DNA from: Saccoglossus kowalevskii
Lineage: Eukaryota > Hemichordata > Enteropneusta > Harrimaniidae
Direction of reading: 5' to 3'
Length of the DNA: 12,805 bases
NCBI RefSeq assembly: GCF_000003605.2
Contig: NW_003142801.1
Span: 123,599 to 136,403, forward strand
Part shown: in pieces, positions 1-8,702 of the stretch
How the letters are laid out: the number at the start of each line of letters is the position of its first letter
Numbering within the stretch: position 1 is the stretch's first letter
Notes under the pieces: model-generated
The model's input: only the letters and a program-made list of their open reading frames with translations
Databases searched by the model: none
What the model was told of the DNA's origin: nothing
Made by a program: the position numbers and the translations under genes

Positions 1-353
1 CATGAATATCATGAGCTTGCGTTTACACGGTATTCTCCATAGAGAATTCGAACGTTTTTTCACTGTTTCGTTCAGACTGCCGTTTTTATTCAATCCTGCA
101 TGACAATGACAATTTTGTTGTTTTTATTGTGTGTAAAAACGCATATTTTATTAGATATATAAATATATTTATTCAAACCGTTATTGAGTTTATTTTATTG
201 TATGATATCGTAGGTAGTAGCTGTCTGTAGTGTGGTGCGTAAATACTTTCTGGCGGGTCTTTATCTTAAATTTGATAACTAACAGGGACTGTGCCATGCA
301 TGGCTTGTTTTACTTTGTTACTGTACATTTACCATGGTGACATTGTTTTGCAG
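1..353 (+). other. Probable ADSS intron, no exon seen
   Basis: AT-rich sequence upstream of the first recognisable ADSS exon. It ends in a plausible 3' splice site (CATTGTTTTGCAG, AG at 352-353). I translated short stretches looking for earlier ADSS residues and recognised none, so the preceding exon probably lies outside the window. No repeat or RNA gene is evident. Confidence 0.55.
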
Positions 354-451
354 ATTATGCATGACAAAGCTAGATGTACTGGACACTTTTGAAGAACTCA
401 AAGTTGGTGTTGCTTACAAATATCATGGAAAGACATTGTCTTCTTTCCCAG
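354..451 (+). CDS. ADSS: Adenylosuccinate synthetase, third-from-last coding exon
   Basis: Adenylosuccinate synthetase joins IMP and aspartate using GTP, the committed step from IMP to AMP, in the cytosol. This exon starts after TTTTGCAG. It uses one base of a split codon, then reads [20 protein letters not shown] and on to SSFP, and ends with the G of a split Ala codon before the donor GTTAGT (452). TKLD (residues 4-7 of the visible 99) matches the family's guanine-recognition motif; in the E. coli enzyme the equivalent Lys and Asp contact GTP. The next part, [11 protein letters not shown], matches the KVGVAYK stretch of animal enzymes. The exon joins in phase to 579-728 across a 127-base intron. 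The identification rests on recognising the conserved C-terminal region; the N-terminal three quarters of the protein lies upstream of the window. Confidence 0.95.
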
Positions 452-578
452 GTTAGTAATAATCACTTGTATTACTTCTGTTGATTTCATCACTGAGTTT
501 GACTGAAAGATAAAGTAAGAAAAATACAACAACAACTTATTTTACCAATAAAAATAATATTGTCATTCATCTTTTCAG

Positions 579-728
579 CTGATCAAGATATGTTCAACTC
601 TGTAGAAGTAGAATATGTCACATTACCAGGTTGGAAAGAAAGTACTGCAAATTGCAGGCAATTCAATGAACTTCCTGTTAATGCACAGCAGTATATAAAG
701 ACAATAGAGGAACTCCTGGCAGTGCCAT
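579..728 (+). CDS. ADSS: Adenylosuccinate synthetase, penultimate coding exon
   Basis: The exon follows the acceptor CTTTTCAG (AG at 577-578). It completes the split Ala codon and reads ADQDMFNSVEVEYVTLPGW, then a stretch containing FNELPVNAQQYIKTIEELL, and ends VP plus one base. VEYVTLPGW and ELPVNAQ-YI are diagnostic of the C-terminal domain of eukaryotic adenylosuccinate synthetases (human forms read VEVEYETLPGW or similar, and LPxxAQNYIRF). It has 150 bases, with phases compatible with both neighbours. The donor GTAAGT at 729-734 is a strong match to consensus. The open frame is undamaged and there are no internal stops, so this looks like a functional gene, not a retrocopy (introns are present). 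Confidence 0.96.
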
Positions 729-929
729 GTAAGTGACAAGTTTTGTACAATTCTGCAACAAAATGTGATTTTTAATGTGACTGTATTTTATTCATTTTAT
801 TTGGCACCACCTCAAAAGTAAATATTGAAGTAACATCTATTGTTCAGAGTTCAGTCGTCTGAGCCATGAGAATTATAAGGAATATTCAAAAATGTTGTAA
901 GATTTGTTGTTACCGTACTCGACTGTGTT

Positions 930-1678
930 AGCGTCTATCCTCGGCTAAGCACCCATCCTCGGCTAAGCGTCCATCCTCGGCTAAACGTCCATCCTCGGCT
1001 AAGCGTCCATCCTCGGCTAAGCGTCCATCCTCGGCTAAGCGTCCATCCTCGGCTAAGCACCCATCCTCGGCTGAGCACCCATCCTCGGCTAAGCGTCCAT
1101 CCTCGGCTAAGCGTCCATCCTCGGCTAAGCGTCCATCCTCGGCTAAGCGTCCATCCTCGGCTAAGCGTCCATCCTCGGCTAAGCACCCATCCTCGGCTAA
1201 GCACCCATCCTCGGCTAAGCACCCATCCTCGGGTAAGCGTCCATCCTCGGCTAAGCGTCCATCCTCGGCTAAGCACCCATCCTCGGCTAAGCACCCATCC
1301 TCGGCTAAGCACCCATCCTCGGCTAAGCACCCATCCTCGGCTAAGCGCCCATCCTTGGCTAAGCGCCCATCCTCGGCTAAGCGCCCATCCTCGGCTAAGC
1401 GCCCATCCTCGGCTAAGCGTCCATCCTCGGCTAAGCGTCCATCCTCGGCTAAGCGTCCATCCTCGGCTAAGCGTCCATCCTCGGCTAAGCACCCATCCTC
1501 GGCTAAGCACCCATCCTCGGCTAAGCGCCCATCCTCGGCTAAGCGCCCATCCTCGGCTAAGCGCCCATCCTCGGCTAAGCGTCCATCCTCGGCTAAGCGT
1601 CCATCCTCGGCTAAGCACCCATCCTCGGCTAAGCACCCATCCTCGGCTAAGCACCCATCCTCGGCTAAGCACCCATCC
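930..1678. repeat. Minisatellite array A, 18-base unit, about 41 copies
   Basis: The unit is AAGCGTCCATCCTCGGCT, repeated almost without length change. Three main unit types differ only in the variable hexamer: GCGTCC, GCACCC and GCGCCC. They occur in runs of one to five of a kind, not at random, which shows local duplication of blocks. Rare variants include GCTGAG for GCTAAG near 1070, GGGTAAG near 1232 and CCTTGGCT near 1352. The unit length is a multiple of three, so four of six frames stay open; these would encode AKRPSS repeats on + and LSRGWT-type repeats on -. Neither has a credible start context, splice context or non-repeat domain. The array lies inside an ADSS intron. It ends in CCCATCCCCTTCAAAATCC, where the periodicity breaks. 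Confidence 0.97.
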
Positions 1679-3484
1679 CCTTCAAAATCCCCCTAATTTG
1701 ACTGTCTAATCATAAAACTTGGTCTTTGTTTAACCGTTTCAAATACTGGTATTAGGATGCAGCATTGATATCGACCGCCGTGAATATGTTGTGAATGCGC
1801 AAGACCACAGTAATCATGCATAAACTACGCTTCGACAATGACCTGTTAATGAAAGTGAAATGCAGTAAATATTTTATGCCATATTCAGTTTACCTATCAA
1901 AACTTGCCAGTTATCAGTTTTTTAAAAAATCATTCCGTTTATTCGCCAAAATGAATTCCAACAGATCGTACTGTTACATTGATAATTCACTTCTGCATTG
2001 CGTTAACCAGAAAGTCGTGAATTTCCGAAGACTTGCGTTGGTACAATGCAACATTCTGATTCATTAATAACAGACTTGACCCATTAGGTCAAAGAATGTT
2101 GATGCAAGTAATATCGTGCAAAAACACATCATGGCAGAAAGTGCTTTTCATCAAGAGTTTGTGTGCGATCCAACACATTCGACAATGATAATAATGAAGA
2201 TTTTGACCTTGACTGTGTTCAAACAGACTCTAATATTTTTAATCTCGTAAATTTGAGTGGTACGTAATTATTATTGTAATAAAATGTGCATATTTTTTGT
2301 GACATTTTTGCTTCTTCATTGTAAAAGTCAATGACGACGCAACCAATTTCGTAATTTTCGTAATATTCCCTTCAATCTGTCACATGATGAACTAAAATTG
2401 TTATTTGCTCTTTTCCGATTGGGGTGCAGTCTTTCAACGACAATGATTAACCTGAATTGCACTAAAAAATAGTTAGTTTGTGAAATACCGCCCACAGTCA
2501 AACTTAAATATTTAGATTTCTATCCTCAGCATTGAATGAATCCTATCTACCATCTCCCGGTACCACAATAAAGTGTGCATGTTAGATTCTGACGTTCAAA
2601 CTATAATCAGTATATCATGCATAATTAAACAAGAATGAAAGATTAAACATTGGTCCTGGCATCTCTGAACCTGGACCTAGCATCTTTTAACCTGAACCTA
2701 GCTTCTCGCTTAATTTGTTCTATTGACATCTCCATATATTACCCACTGTAAACCAGTTTTACTGCTAGGTTAATGGAATTTACTTATCGTAATAAAACAA
2801 AATCAGTATTACACGCAGACTTGTCTTTTGTGGCATCTGCGTGCCTGCAGAATGTACACCAGTGTTCTCCCCAGGATACAAACAGCGTGGCACTGTCTCC
2901 ATTTTGCTCCGAGAGACCGCCATGCTTATCACGCTTAAAATCATTACCGCCATGCATGCTTGATTTCTGCACCTTTACTTTTATCTATTATTTCGACAGC
3001 TATTGTTCTATGAGACATGTCCTTGCTGTTCATAAACAGCCATTAACAACTGACAGAACAGAAGTCAAAAGGCTGCTAAGTTTGTTTTGGTTGGCATATA
3101 TCATTGAAAGTTTTGGTCTATCTACGCAATCTATTGATCAAGCCATACCCTTTGTCAAAAATAAATCGTTTGAAGAAAATAAATAATATATGAAATCGAA
3201 AATAAAAAAAAATGTTCAACATGTATAGGAATCAGTAAAACATCACAAATTCAGTATTTACGCTACCTTATCAATCACACCATGACCGATGTCCGATTTG
3301 AAAACAAAAATCGTTCGAAGAAATGCTGATTCCAATGTTTGAAAATAAAACTTTTTATGGAAGTACGAATGATCAGTGAAGTCAAAAAATCGTTGCAGGC
3401 TCCACGTAAGGCAACAAAAACATGATGTAAAAAAGTTCAACTTGCTTGCTTCAAAGCCTTTTTCAGTCGGAAAAACACTATTGC
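1679..3484. other. Unique AT-rich intron DNA between arrays A and B
   Basis: This is about 1.8 kb of intron. It contains open stretches of 90 codons (1795-2067, +) and 137 codons (2773-3186, +) with no recognisable domain and no coding-like context, so I do not call them genes. The first has a mixed hydrophilic product beginning MRKTTVIMHKLRFD; the second begins MEFTYRNKTKSVLHADLSF. A short three-copy repeat lies at 2652-2711. A hAT-like terminal sequence (CAGTGTTCTCCCCAGG) begins at 2860, but no partner end was found. Confidence 0.6.
2652..2711. repeat. Short degenerate tandem repeat, about 21 bases x 3
   Basis: Three adjacent related units begin GGTCCTGGCATCTCTGAA (2652-2669, shorter), CCTGGACCTAGCATCTTTTA (2670-2690) and CCTGAACCTAGCTTCTCGCT (2691-2711). 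They share the core CCTGRACCTAGC-TCT. It is a small, old-looking duplication in the ADSS intron with no evident function. Confidence 0.6.
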
Positions 3485-4697
3485 TGTCAGTCTGTCATAC
3501 TGCGAGTGTCAGTCTGTCATACTGTGAGTGTCATACTGCGAGTGTCATACTGCGAGTGTCATACTGCGAGTGTCAGTCTGTCATACTGCGAGTGTCAGTC
3601 TGTTGTACTGCGAGTGTCAATCTGTCATACTGCAAGTGTCATACTGTGAGTGTCAGTCTGTCATACTGCGAGTGTCAGTCTGTCATACTGCGAGTGTCAG
3701 TCTGTTGTACTGCGAGTGTCAGTCTGTCATACTGCGAGTGTCATACTGCGAGTGTCATACTGCGAGTGTCAGTCTGTCATACTGCGAGTGTCAGTCTGTC
3801 ATACTGCGAGTGTCAGTCTGTTGTACTGCGAGTGTCAGTCTGTCATACTGCGAGTGTCATACTGCGAGTGTCAGTCTGTCATACTGCGAGTGTCAGTCTG
3901 TCGTACTGCGAGTGTCAATCTGTCATACTGCAAGTGTCATACTGTGAGTGTCAGTCTGTCATACTGCAAGTGTCATACTGTGAGTGTCAGTCTGTCATAC
4001 TGCGAGTGTCATACTGCGAGTGTCAGTCTGTCATACTGCGAGTGTCATACTGCGAGTGTCAGTCTGTCATACTGCAAGTGTCAATCTGTCGTACTGCGAG
4101 TGTCAATCTGTCGTACTGCGAGTGTCAATCTGTCGTACTGCGAGTGTCAATCTGTCATACTGCGAGTGTCAATCTGTCATACTGCGAGTGTCAGTCTGTT
4201 GTACTGCGAGTGTCAATCTGTCATACTGCAAGTGTCATACTGTGAGTGTCAGTCTGTCATACTGCGAGTGTCATACTGCGAGTGTCAGTCTGTCATACTG
4301 TGAGTGTCAGTCTGTCATACTGCGAGTGTCATACTGCGAGTGTCAGTCTGTCGTACTGCGAGTGTCAATCTGTCGTACTGCGAGTGTCAATCTGTCGTAC
4401 TGCGAGTGTCAATCTGTCGTACTGCGAGTGTCAATCTGTCGTACTGCGAGTGTCAATCTGTCGTACTGCAAGTGTCAATCTGTCGTACTGCAAGTGTCAA
4501 TCTGTCATACTGCAAGTGTCAATCTGTCGTACTGCGAGTGTCAATCTGTCATACTGCAAGTGTCAATCTGTCGTACTGCGATTGTCAATCTGTCATACTG
4601 CGAGTGTCGTACTGCGAGTGTCAATCTGTCGTACTGTGAGTGTCGATCTGTCGTACTGTGAGTGTCGATCTGTCGTACTGCGAGTGGCGATCTGTCA

Positions 4698-4972
4698 TAC
4701 TGCGAGTGGCGATCTGTCATACTGTGTGTTAATCTGTCATACTGCGAGTGTCGTACTGCGAGTGGCAATCCGTCGTACTGCGAGTGTCGTACTGCGAGTG
4801 GCAATCCGTCGTACTGCGAGTGGCAATCCGTCGTACTGCGAGTGGCAATCTGTCGTACTGCGAGTGTCAATCTGTCATACTGCGTGTGTCAATCTGTCAT
4901 ACTGCAAGTGTCAATCTGTCGTACTGCGAGTGTCAATCTGTCATACTGCGAGTGTCAATCTGTCGTACTGCG
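4698..4972. repeat. Block duplicated within array B (copy 1)
   Basis: These 275 bases appear identical, base for base, to 5351-5625. The spacing between copies is 653 bases. The block includes diagnostic irregular units such as TACTGTGTGTTAATCTGTC, the CCGTCGTACTG units and a TGCGTGTGTC unit, so the match is not just shared consensus. A more diverged third version begins near 5117. This shows recent large-block duplication on top of single-unit variation. Confidence 0.9.
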
Positions 4973-5350
4973 TGTGTCAATCTGTCGTACTGCGAGTGTC
5001 AATTTGTCGTACTGCGAGTGTCAATTTGTCGTACTGCGAGTGTCAATTTGTACTGCGAGTGTCAATTTGTCGTACTGCAAGTGTCAATTTGTCGTACTGC
5101 AAGTGTCAATCTGTCGTACTGTGAGTGTCGATCTGTCTTACTTCGAGTGGCGATCTGTCATACTGCGTGTGTTAATCTGTCATACTGCGAGTGTTATACT
5201 GCGAGTGGCAATCCGTCGTACTGCGAGTGGCAATCCGTCGTACTGCGTGTGTCAATCTGTCGTACTGCATGTGTCAATCTGTCATACTGCGAGTGGCAAT
5301 CTGTCGTACTGCGAGTGTCAATCTGTCGTACTGCGAGTGGCAATCTGTCG

Positions 5351-5625
5351 TACTGCGAGTGGCGATCTGTCATACTGTGTGTTAATCTGTCATACTGCGA
5401 GTGTCGTACTGCGAGTGGCAATCCGTCGTACTGCGAGTGTCGTACTGCGAGTGGCAATCCGTCGTACTGCGAGTGGCAATCCGTCGTACTGCGAGTGGCA
5501 ATCTGTCGTACTGCGAGTGTCAATCTGTCATACTGCGTGTGTCAATCTGTCATACTGCAAGTGTCAATCTGTCGTACTGCGAGTGTCAATCTGTCATACT
5601 GCGAGTGTCAATCTGTCGTACTGCG
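5351..5625. repeat. Block duplicated within array B (copy 2)
   Basis: This is the second copy of the 275-base block at 4698-4972, with no difference seen on direct comparison. Identity stops at 5350 (G versus A at 4697) and at 5626 (A versus T at 4973). Confidence 0.9.
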
Positions 5626-5740
5626 AGTGTCAATCTGTCGTACTGCGAGTGGCAATCTGTCGTACTGCGAGTGGCAATCTGTTGTACTGCAAGTGTCAGA
5701 CTATGAGTGTCAGACTAACAATTATATCTTTTTCTTTCAG

Positions 5741-5793
5741 TAAAATGGATTGGAGTCGGTAAATCAAGGGAGTCTATAATACAGAGGTTTTGA
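5741..5793 (+). CDS. ADSS: Adenylosuccinate synthetase, terminal coding exon and stop
   Basis: After the acceptor TTTTTCTTTCAG the exon supplies the last two bases of a Leu codon, then KWIGVGKSRESIIQRF and TGA (5791-5793). Animal ADSS proteins end KWIGVGKSRESMIQLF or very close to it, so both the family and the exact stop are secure. The GVGKSRE region corresponds to the C-terminal nucleotide-contact segment of the enzyme. Adding the two upstream exons gives 99 residues of the usual roughly 450. The exon also carries the start of the 3' UTR. Two changes relative to the vertebrate tail (I for M, R for L) are conservative or outside the motif. Confidence 0.97.
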
Positions 5794-5828
5794 GTGACTT
5801 GAATCCTATGATGAATGACCTTTTTGTC

Positions 5829-5834
5829 AATAAA
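5829..5834 (+). terminator. Candidate proximal poly(A) signal AATAAA
   Basis: AATAAA lies 36 bases after the ADSS stop. It is followed about 40 bases later by a T/GT-rich stretch (TTTTGTGAGTTATATTTGTG), the expected downstream element. If used, the 3' UTR would be very short. Confidence 0.45.
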
Positions 5835-6624
5835 AAGGGAATAATGTAAATACTAAAAACAATGTAATATTTTGTGAGTTATATTTGTGATATATTGATG
5901 GTCTCTAGGAAGCTAGTTTTATGTCCATTGATATTATTTAGGATTAGGTGTTTTTCTGTAAGTTACAATCATGTGAGGTTGAACAGATAATGTATTTTTT
6001 TGACGACTTTTAACTGAAAGTGACTGTAGTATATATGTTCTTTATTATGTTGATGTTTTTCTGTTGGGGAAAAAAATATTGAAGTTTGGTTTATTTATTG
6101 TTAAAAGTACTTTATTTTGTGAGAGAAAATATTTGTATTTGAAGCATATTTACCAATGAAGTATTTTATCTGATGTAATCATGGTTTAGTTGAACCAAAG
6201 ACTTTTTTTCTCTTGTCTTGTTTCAACAAGGTCATTAAGTGTCATGCTGAGTTAACCATAATATAATGTTTTGGAAATGATTGTATTTATAGAAGTACCA
6301 GTTATAGATAGATCATTTCATTTTTTCAAAATTCAGGGATAGACTTTTAACATCATGCTTATTTTAGAATTTGTATAAATATCCTATTTGCTCTGTTATT
6401 TTTCTGTGAATATTTACAAAAATAAGTGAGATTGGTTTCATGAATGGAGCATATTTTATAGCAACAACATGTTGTTGGTCACATGGAGTAGATTATATTA
6501 TTAGTGTTTGTTTTAGATCATCAATTGTTTTAATAGTCTTCCAATGTGGGCATGACCTTCCGGCTGAGGTGGGGTGAGGGATGTGAATGAGGTAATTATA
6601 AATGTAAGTTTAAAAGGGTTAATT

Positions 6625-6630
6625 AATAAA
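6625..6630 (+). terminator. Candidate distal poly(A) signal AATAAA
   Basis: AATAAA lies in TTAATTAATAAACATTTTTGC, about 830 bases past the ADSS stop. The downstream GT-richness is weaker than at 5829. It would give a long AT-rich 3' UTR; the two sites could be alternatives. Confidence 0.35.
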
Positions 6631-7814
6631 CATTTTTGCTGACCCTGAAACAAACAAAACCAATGACTATTTCATTAATTGTAAAAAAACAAAACAAAAA
6701 CAATATGGTCTCAATCTTATTAAAATCTTGTATAATTATACTATCATGGTTTATGGTCGTTGGTTACAACACCTCACTATATGGTTCAATCAAAACTCAT
6801 CACTCCCTATATAAGATTGACAGAGTGCCATACTAAAACAGTCACTACCTATATCAGATTGATAGAGGGCACCTACCAAAACAGTCTCTTCCTATATCAG
6901 ATTGATCGAGGGCGTCATACCAAAACAGTCACTACCTATATTAGATTGATAGAGGGTGCCATACCAAAACAGTCTCTACCAATATCAGATTGATAGAAGG
7001 CACCATACCAAAACAGTCTCTACGTATATCAGATTGATAGAGGGCGCCTTACAAAAACAGTCTCTACCAATATCAGATTGATAGAGGGCACCTACCAAAA
7101 CAGTCTCTGCCTATATCAGATTGATCGAGGGCGTCATACCAAAACAGTCACTACCTATATTAGATTGATAGAGGGCGCCATACCAAAACAGTCTCTACCA
7201 ATATCAGATTGATAGAAGGCACCATACCAAAACAGTCTCTACGTATATCGGATTGATAGAGGGCGCCTTACAAAAACAGTCTCTACCAATATCAGATTGA
7301 TAGAGGGCACCTACCAAAACAGTCTCTGCCTATATCAGATTGATCGAGGGCGTCATACCAAAACAGTCTCTACCAATATCAGACTGATAGAAGGCACCAT
7401 ACCAAAACAGTCACTCCCTACATCAGATTGATGGAGGGCGCCATACCAAAACAGTCACTACCTATATTAGATTGATAGAGGGCGCCATACCAAAACAGTC
7501 TCTACCAATATCAGATTGATAGAAGGCACCATACCAAAACAGTCTCTACGTATATCAGATTGATAGAGGGCACCATACAAAAACAGTCTCTACCAATATC
7601 AGATTGATAGAGGGCACCTACCAAAACAGTCTCTGCCTATATCAGATTGATCGAGGGCGTCATACCAAAACAGTCTCTACCAATATCAGACTGATAGAAG
7701 GCACCACACCAAAACAGTCTATACCTATATCAGATTGATGGAGGGCGCCATACCAAAACAGTCACTACCTATATTAGATTGATAAAGGGCGCCATACCAA
7801 AACAGTCTCTACCA

Positions 7815-8141
7815 ATCCTCGGGGGCGGACATCCGGGCATTTTCACCGCCTGGCAACCCACGGCGGTGAAAACAAAGGCCCAAAACTCGCAGAAAACAGT
7901 ACTTTGGGATGATTGTTGAGACTCCCCTGAACAGTGTAACAAGATTAGCCCTACGTGTGTAACATATATAAACAACCAGTTCGGGATTACTTCAAAGTTG
8001 AGTTTGTGTTGTTTTCTCGAATTTTCACCGGCTCGACCGGCGTTCCACAGCAGCGCGCACAGAGCCCATAGAAATGCATGGCACAGTGGTGCACGTCTTA
8101 GCAACGTGGAACGTCTGTGACGTAGCTCCGCCCCCGAGGAT
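7815..8141. mobile_element. GC-rich inverted-repeat element inserted in array C
   Basis: Element 7817-8139 (323 bases) has perfect terminal inverted repeats, CCTCGGGGGCGGA at the left and its complement at the right. AT flanks it on both sides (7815-7816, 8140-8141). Removing the element and one AT restores a normal array unit (CTACCAATATCAGATTG), so the ends are exact. Inside, TTTTCACCGCC (7840-7850) pairs with GGCGGTGAAAA (7862-7872) across an 11-base loop. Four ACGT tetramers lie in 31 bases near the right end (8093-8123), the last within TGACGTAG. An antisense open frame (7769-8164) runs from array C through the whole element and has no recognisable domain. It is non-autonomous (MITE-like). 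The AT duplication does not fit the TA rule of Tc1/mariner; superfamily unknown. Confidence 0.88.
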
Positions 8142-8490
8142 ATCAGATTGATAGAAGGCACCATACCAAAACAGTCACTACCTATATCAGATTGATAGAG
8201 GACGCCATACCAAAACAGTCACTACCTATATTAGATTGATAGAGAGCACCATACCAAAACAGTTTCTACCTATATCAGATTGATGGAGGGCGCCATACCA
8301 AAACAGTCACTACCTATATTAGATTGATAGAGGGCGCCATACCAAAACAGTCTCTACCAATATCAGATTGATAGAAGGCACCATACCAAAACAGTCTCTA
8401 CGTATATTAGATTGATAGAGGGCGCCTTACAAAAACAGTCTCTACCTATATCAGATTGATAGAGGGCGCCATACCAAAACAGTCTCTACC

Positions 8491-8702
8491 TACTGTAAAA
8501 TGACTAATATTCACTGGGTTTAAATTTCACTGATTTACCATTTCAGGCATATTCAGTGGGTTTTAAATTCACGGTTTCGTCATTTAGATAATGTGTTCTA
8601 TGCTAAATTTTACATATTCACTGTGTTTTAATTTAGCGCATTTTTCCAGTCAGCGAAATAAGCTAAATTAAAACCCAGTGAATAATTACCCCCTTTACAG
8701 TA
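8491..8702. mobile_element. Short TA-flanked MITE inserted in array C
   Basis: Element 8493-8700 (208 bases) begins CTGTAAA and ends TTTACAG, with TA on both sides (8491-8492, 8701-8702). Excising the element plus one TA restores the array unit CTACCTATATCAGATTG. A second, inner inverted repeat is perfect over 13 bases: ATTCACTGGGTTT at 8509-8521 and AAACCCAGTGAAT at 8671-8683. Related ATATTCASTGKGTTT motifs recur in the interior. TA duplication and small AT-rich size suggest a Tc1/mariner-mobilised non-autonomous element. TACTGTAAA-type ends resemble abundant MITEs I associate with bivalve genomes; that is recollection, not a search result. Confidence 0.88.

Larger units (their letters stand above)
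3485..5710. repeat. Minisatellite array B, mixed 22- and 14-base units
   Basis: The full unit is CAGTCTGT followed by CATACTGCGAGTGT (22 bases). A short form lacks the CAGTCTGT octamer (14 bases), and the two are interspersed, giving on the order of 100 units. Unit types change along the array. The left part is mainly CAGTCTGTCATACTGCGAG; the middle is mainly CAATCTGTCGTACTGCGAG; the right part adds GAGTGGC, CGATCTG and CAATCCG types. Because 22 and 14 are not multiples of three, all three + frames cycle through the unit, and most copies have no stop. This creates many overlapping open frames of up to 366 codons with SVCHTASV/LSYCECQ/SVVLRVS motifs. These are repeat by-products. The array ends in a decayed copy (CAGACTATGAGTGTCAGAC) about 30 bases before the last ADSS acceptor. 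Confidence 0.97.
729..5740 (+). other. Last ADSS intron (5,012 bases), minisatellite-rich
   Basis: The intron is bounded by GTAAGT (729) and a pyrimidine-rich acceptor ending TATCTTTTTCTTTCAG (AG at 5739-5740). The exon ends T|TA give a Leu codon, so the reading frame runs VP-L-KWIGVG, which fixes both splice sites by protein homology. About 60 percent of the intron is two unrelated tandem arrays (about 930-1678 and about 3485-5710). The remainder is AT-rich unique DNA. The preceding ADSS intron is only 127 bases, so the repeats account for much of this intron's unusual size. Confidence 0.92.
5794..6789 (+). other. ADSS 3' UTR and downstream AT-rich DNA
   Basis: T-rich unique sequence follows the ADSS stop. 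The 3' end of the mRNA is not certain, because two canonical AATAAA signals exist (5829-5834 and 6625-6630). The small open stretch 6636-6836 runs into array C and has no recognisable product. No other gene is seen. Confidence 0.6.

Noticed and set aside
930-1678. Array A as a CRISPR array or structured RNA array
   Set aside because: There are no unique spacers between repeats, the units are contiguous 18-mers, and the context is a eukaryotic intron.
935-1696. Open frames of 245 (-) and 113 (+) codons encoding LSRGWT or AKRPSS repeats
   Set aside because: They are pure products of the 18-base array A, which lies in an intron. They have no non-repeat domain and open in several frames at once.
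1795-2067. 90-codon open frame (+)
   Set aside because: No recognisable domain, inside an intron, and of a length expected now and then by chance; no splice or regulatory support.
2773-3186. 137-codon open frame (+)
   Set aside because: Longest non-repeat open frame but with no recognised motif. It overlaps a hAT-like terminal motif and is more likely decayed transposon or chance sequence.
4541-5523. Two 109-codon minus-strand open frames with the same N-terminal half (SQYD repeats)
   Set aside because: Antisense by-products of array B; their likeness reflects the 275-base block duplication, not paralogous genes.
1640-7830. Shared ATCCTCGG between array A and the ends of the GC-rich element
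   Set aside because: Only eight or so bases match and the following sequence differs (CTAAG versus GGGCGG); most likely chance.
7769-8164. 131-codon minus-strand open frame across the GC-rich element
   Set aside because: Starts and ends in array C units and spans the whole MITE. No transposase or other domain is recognisable.
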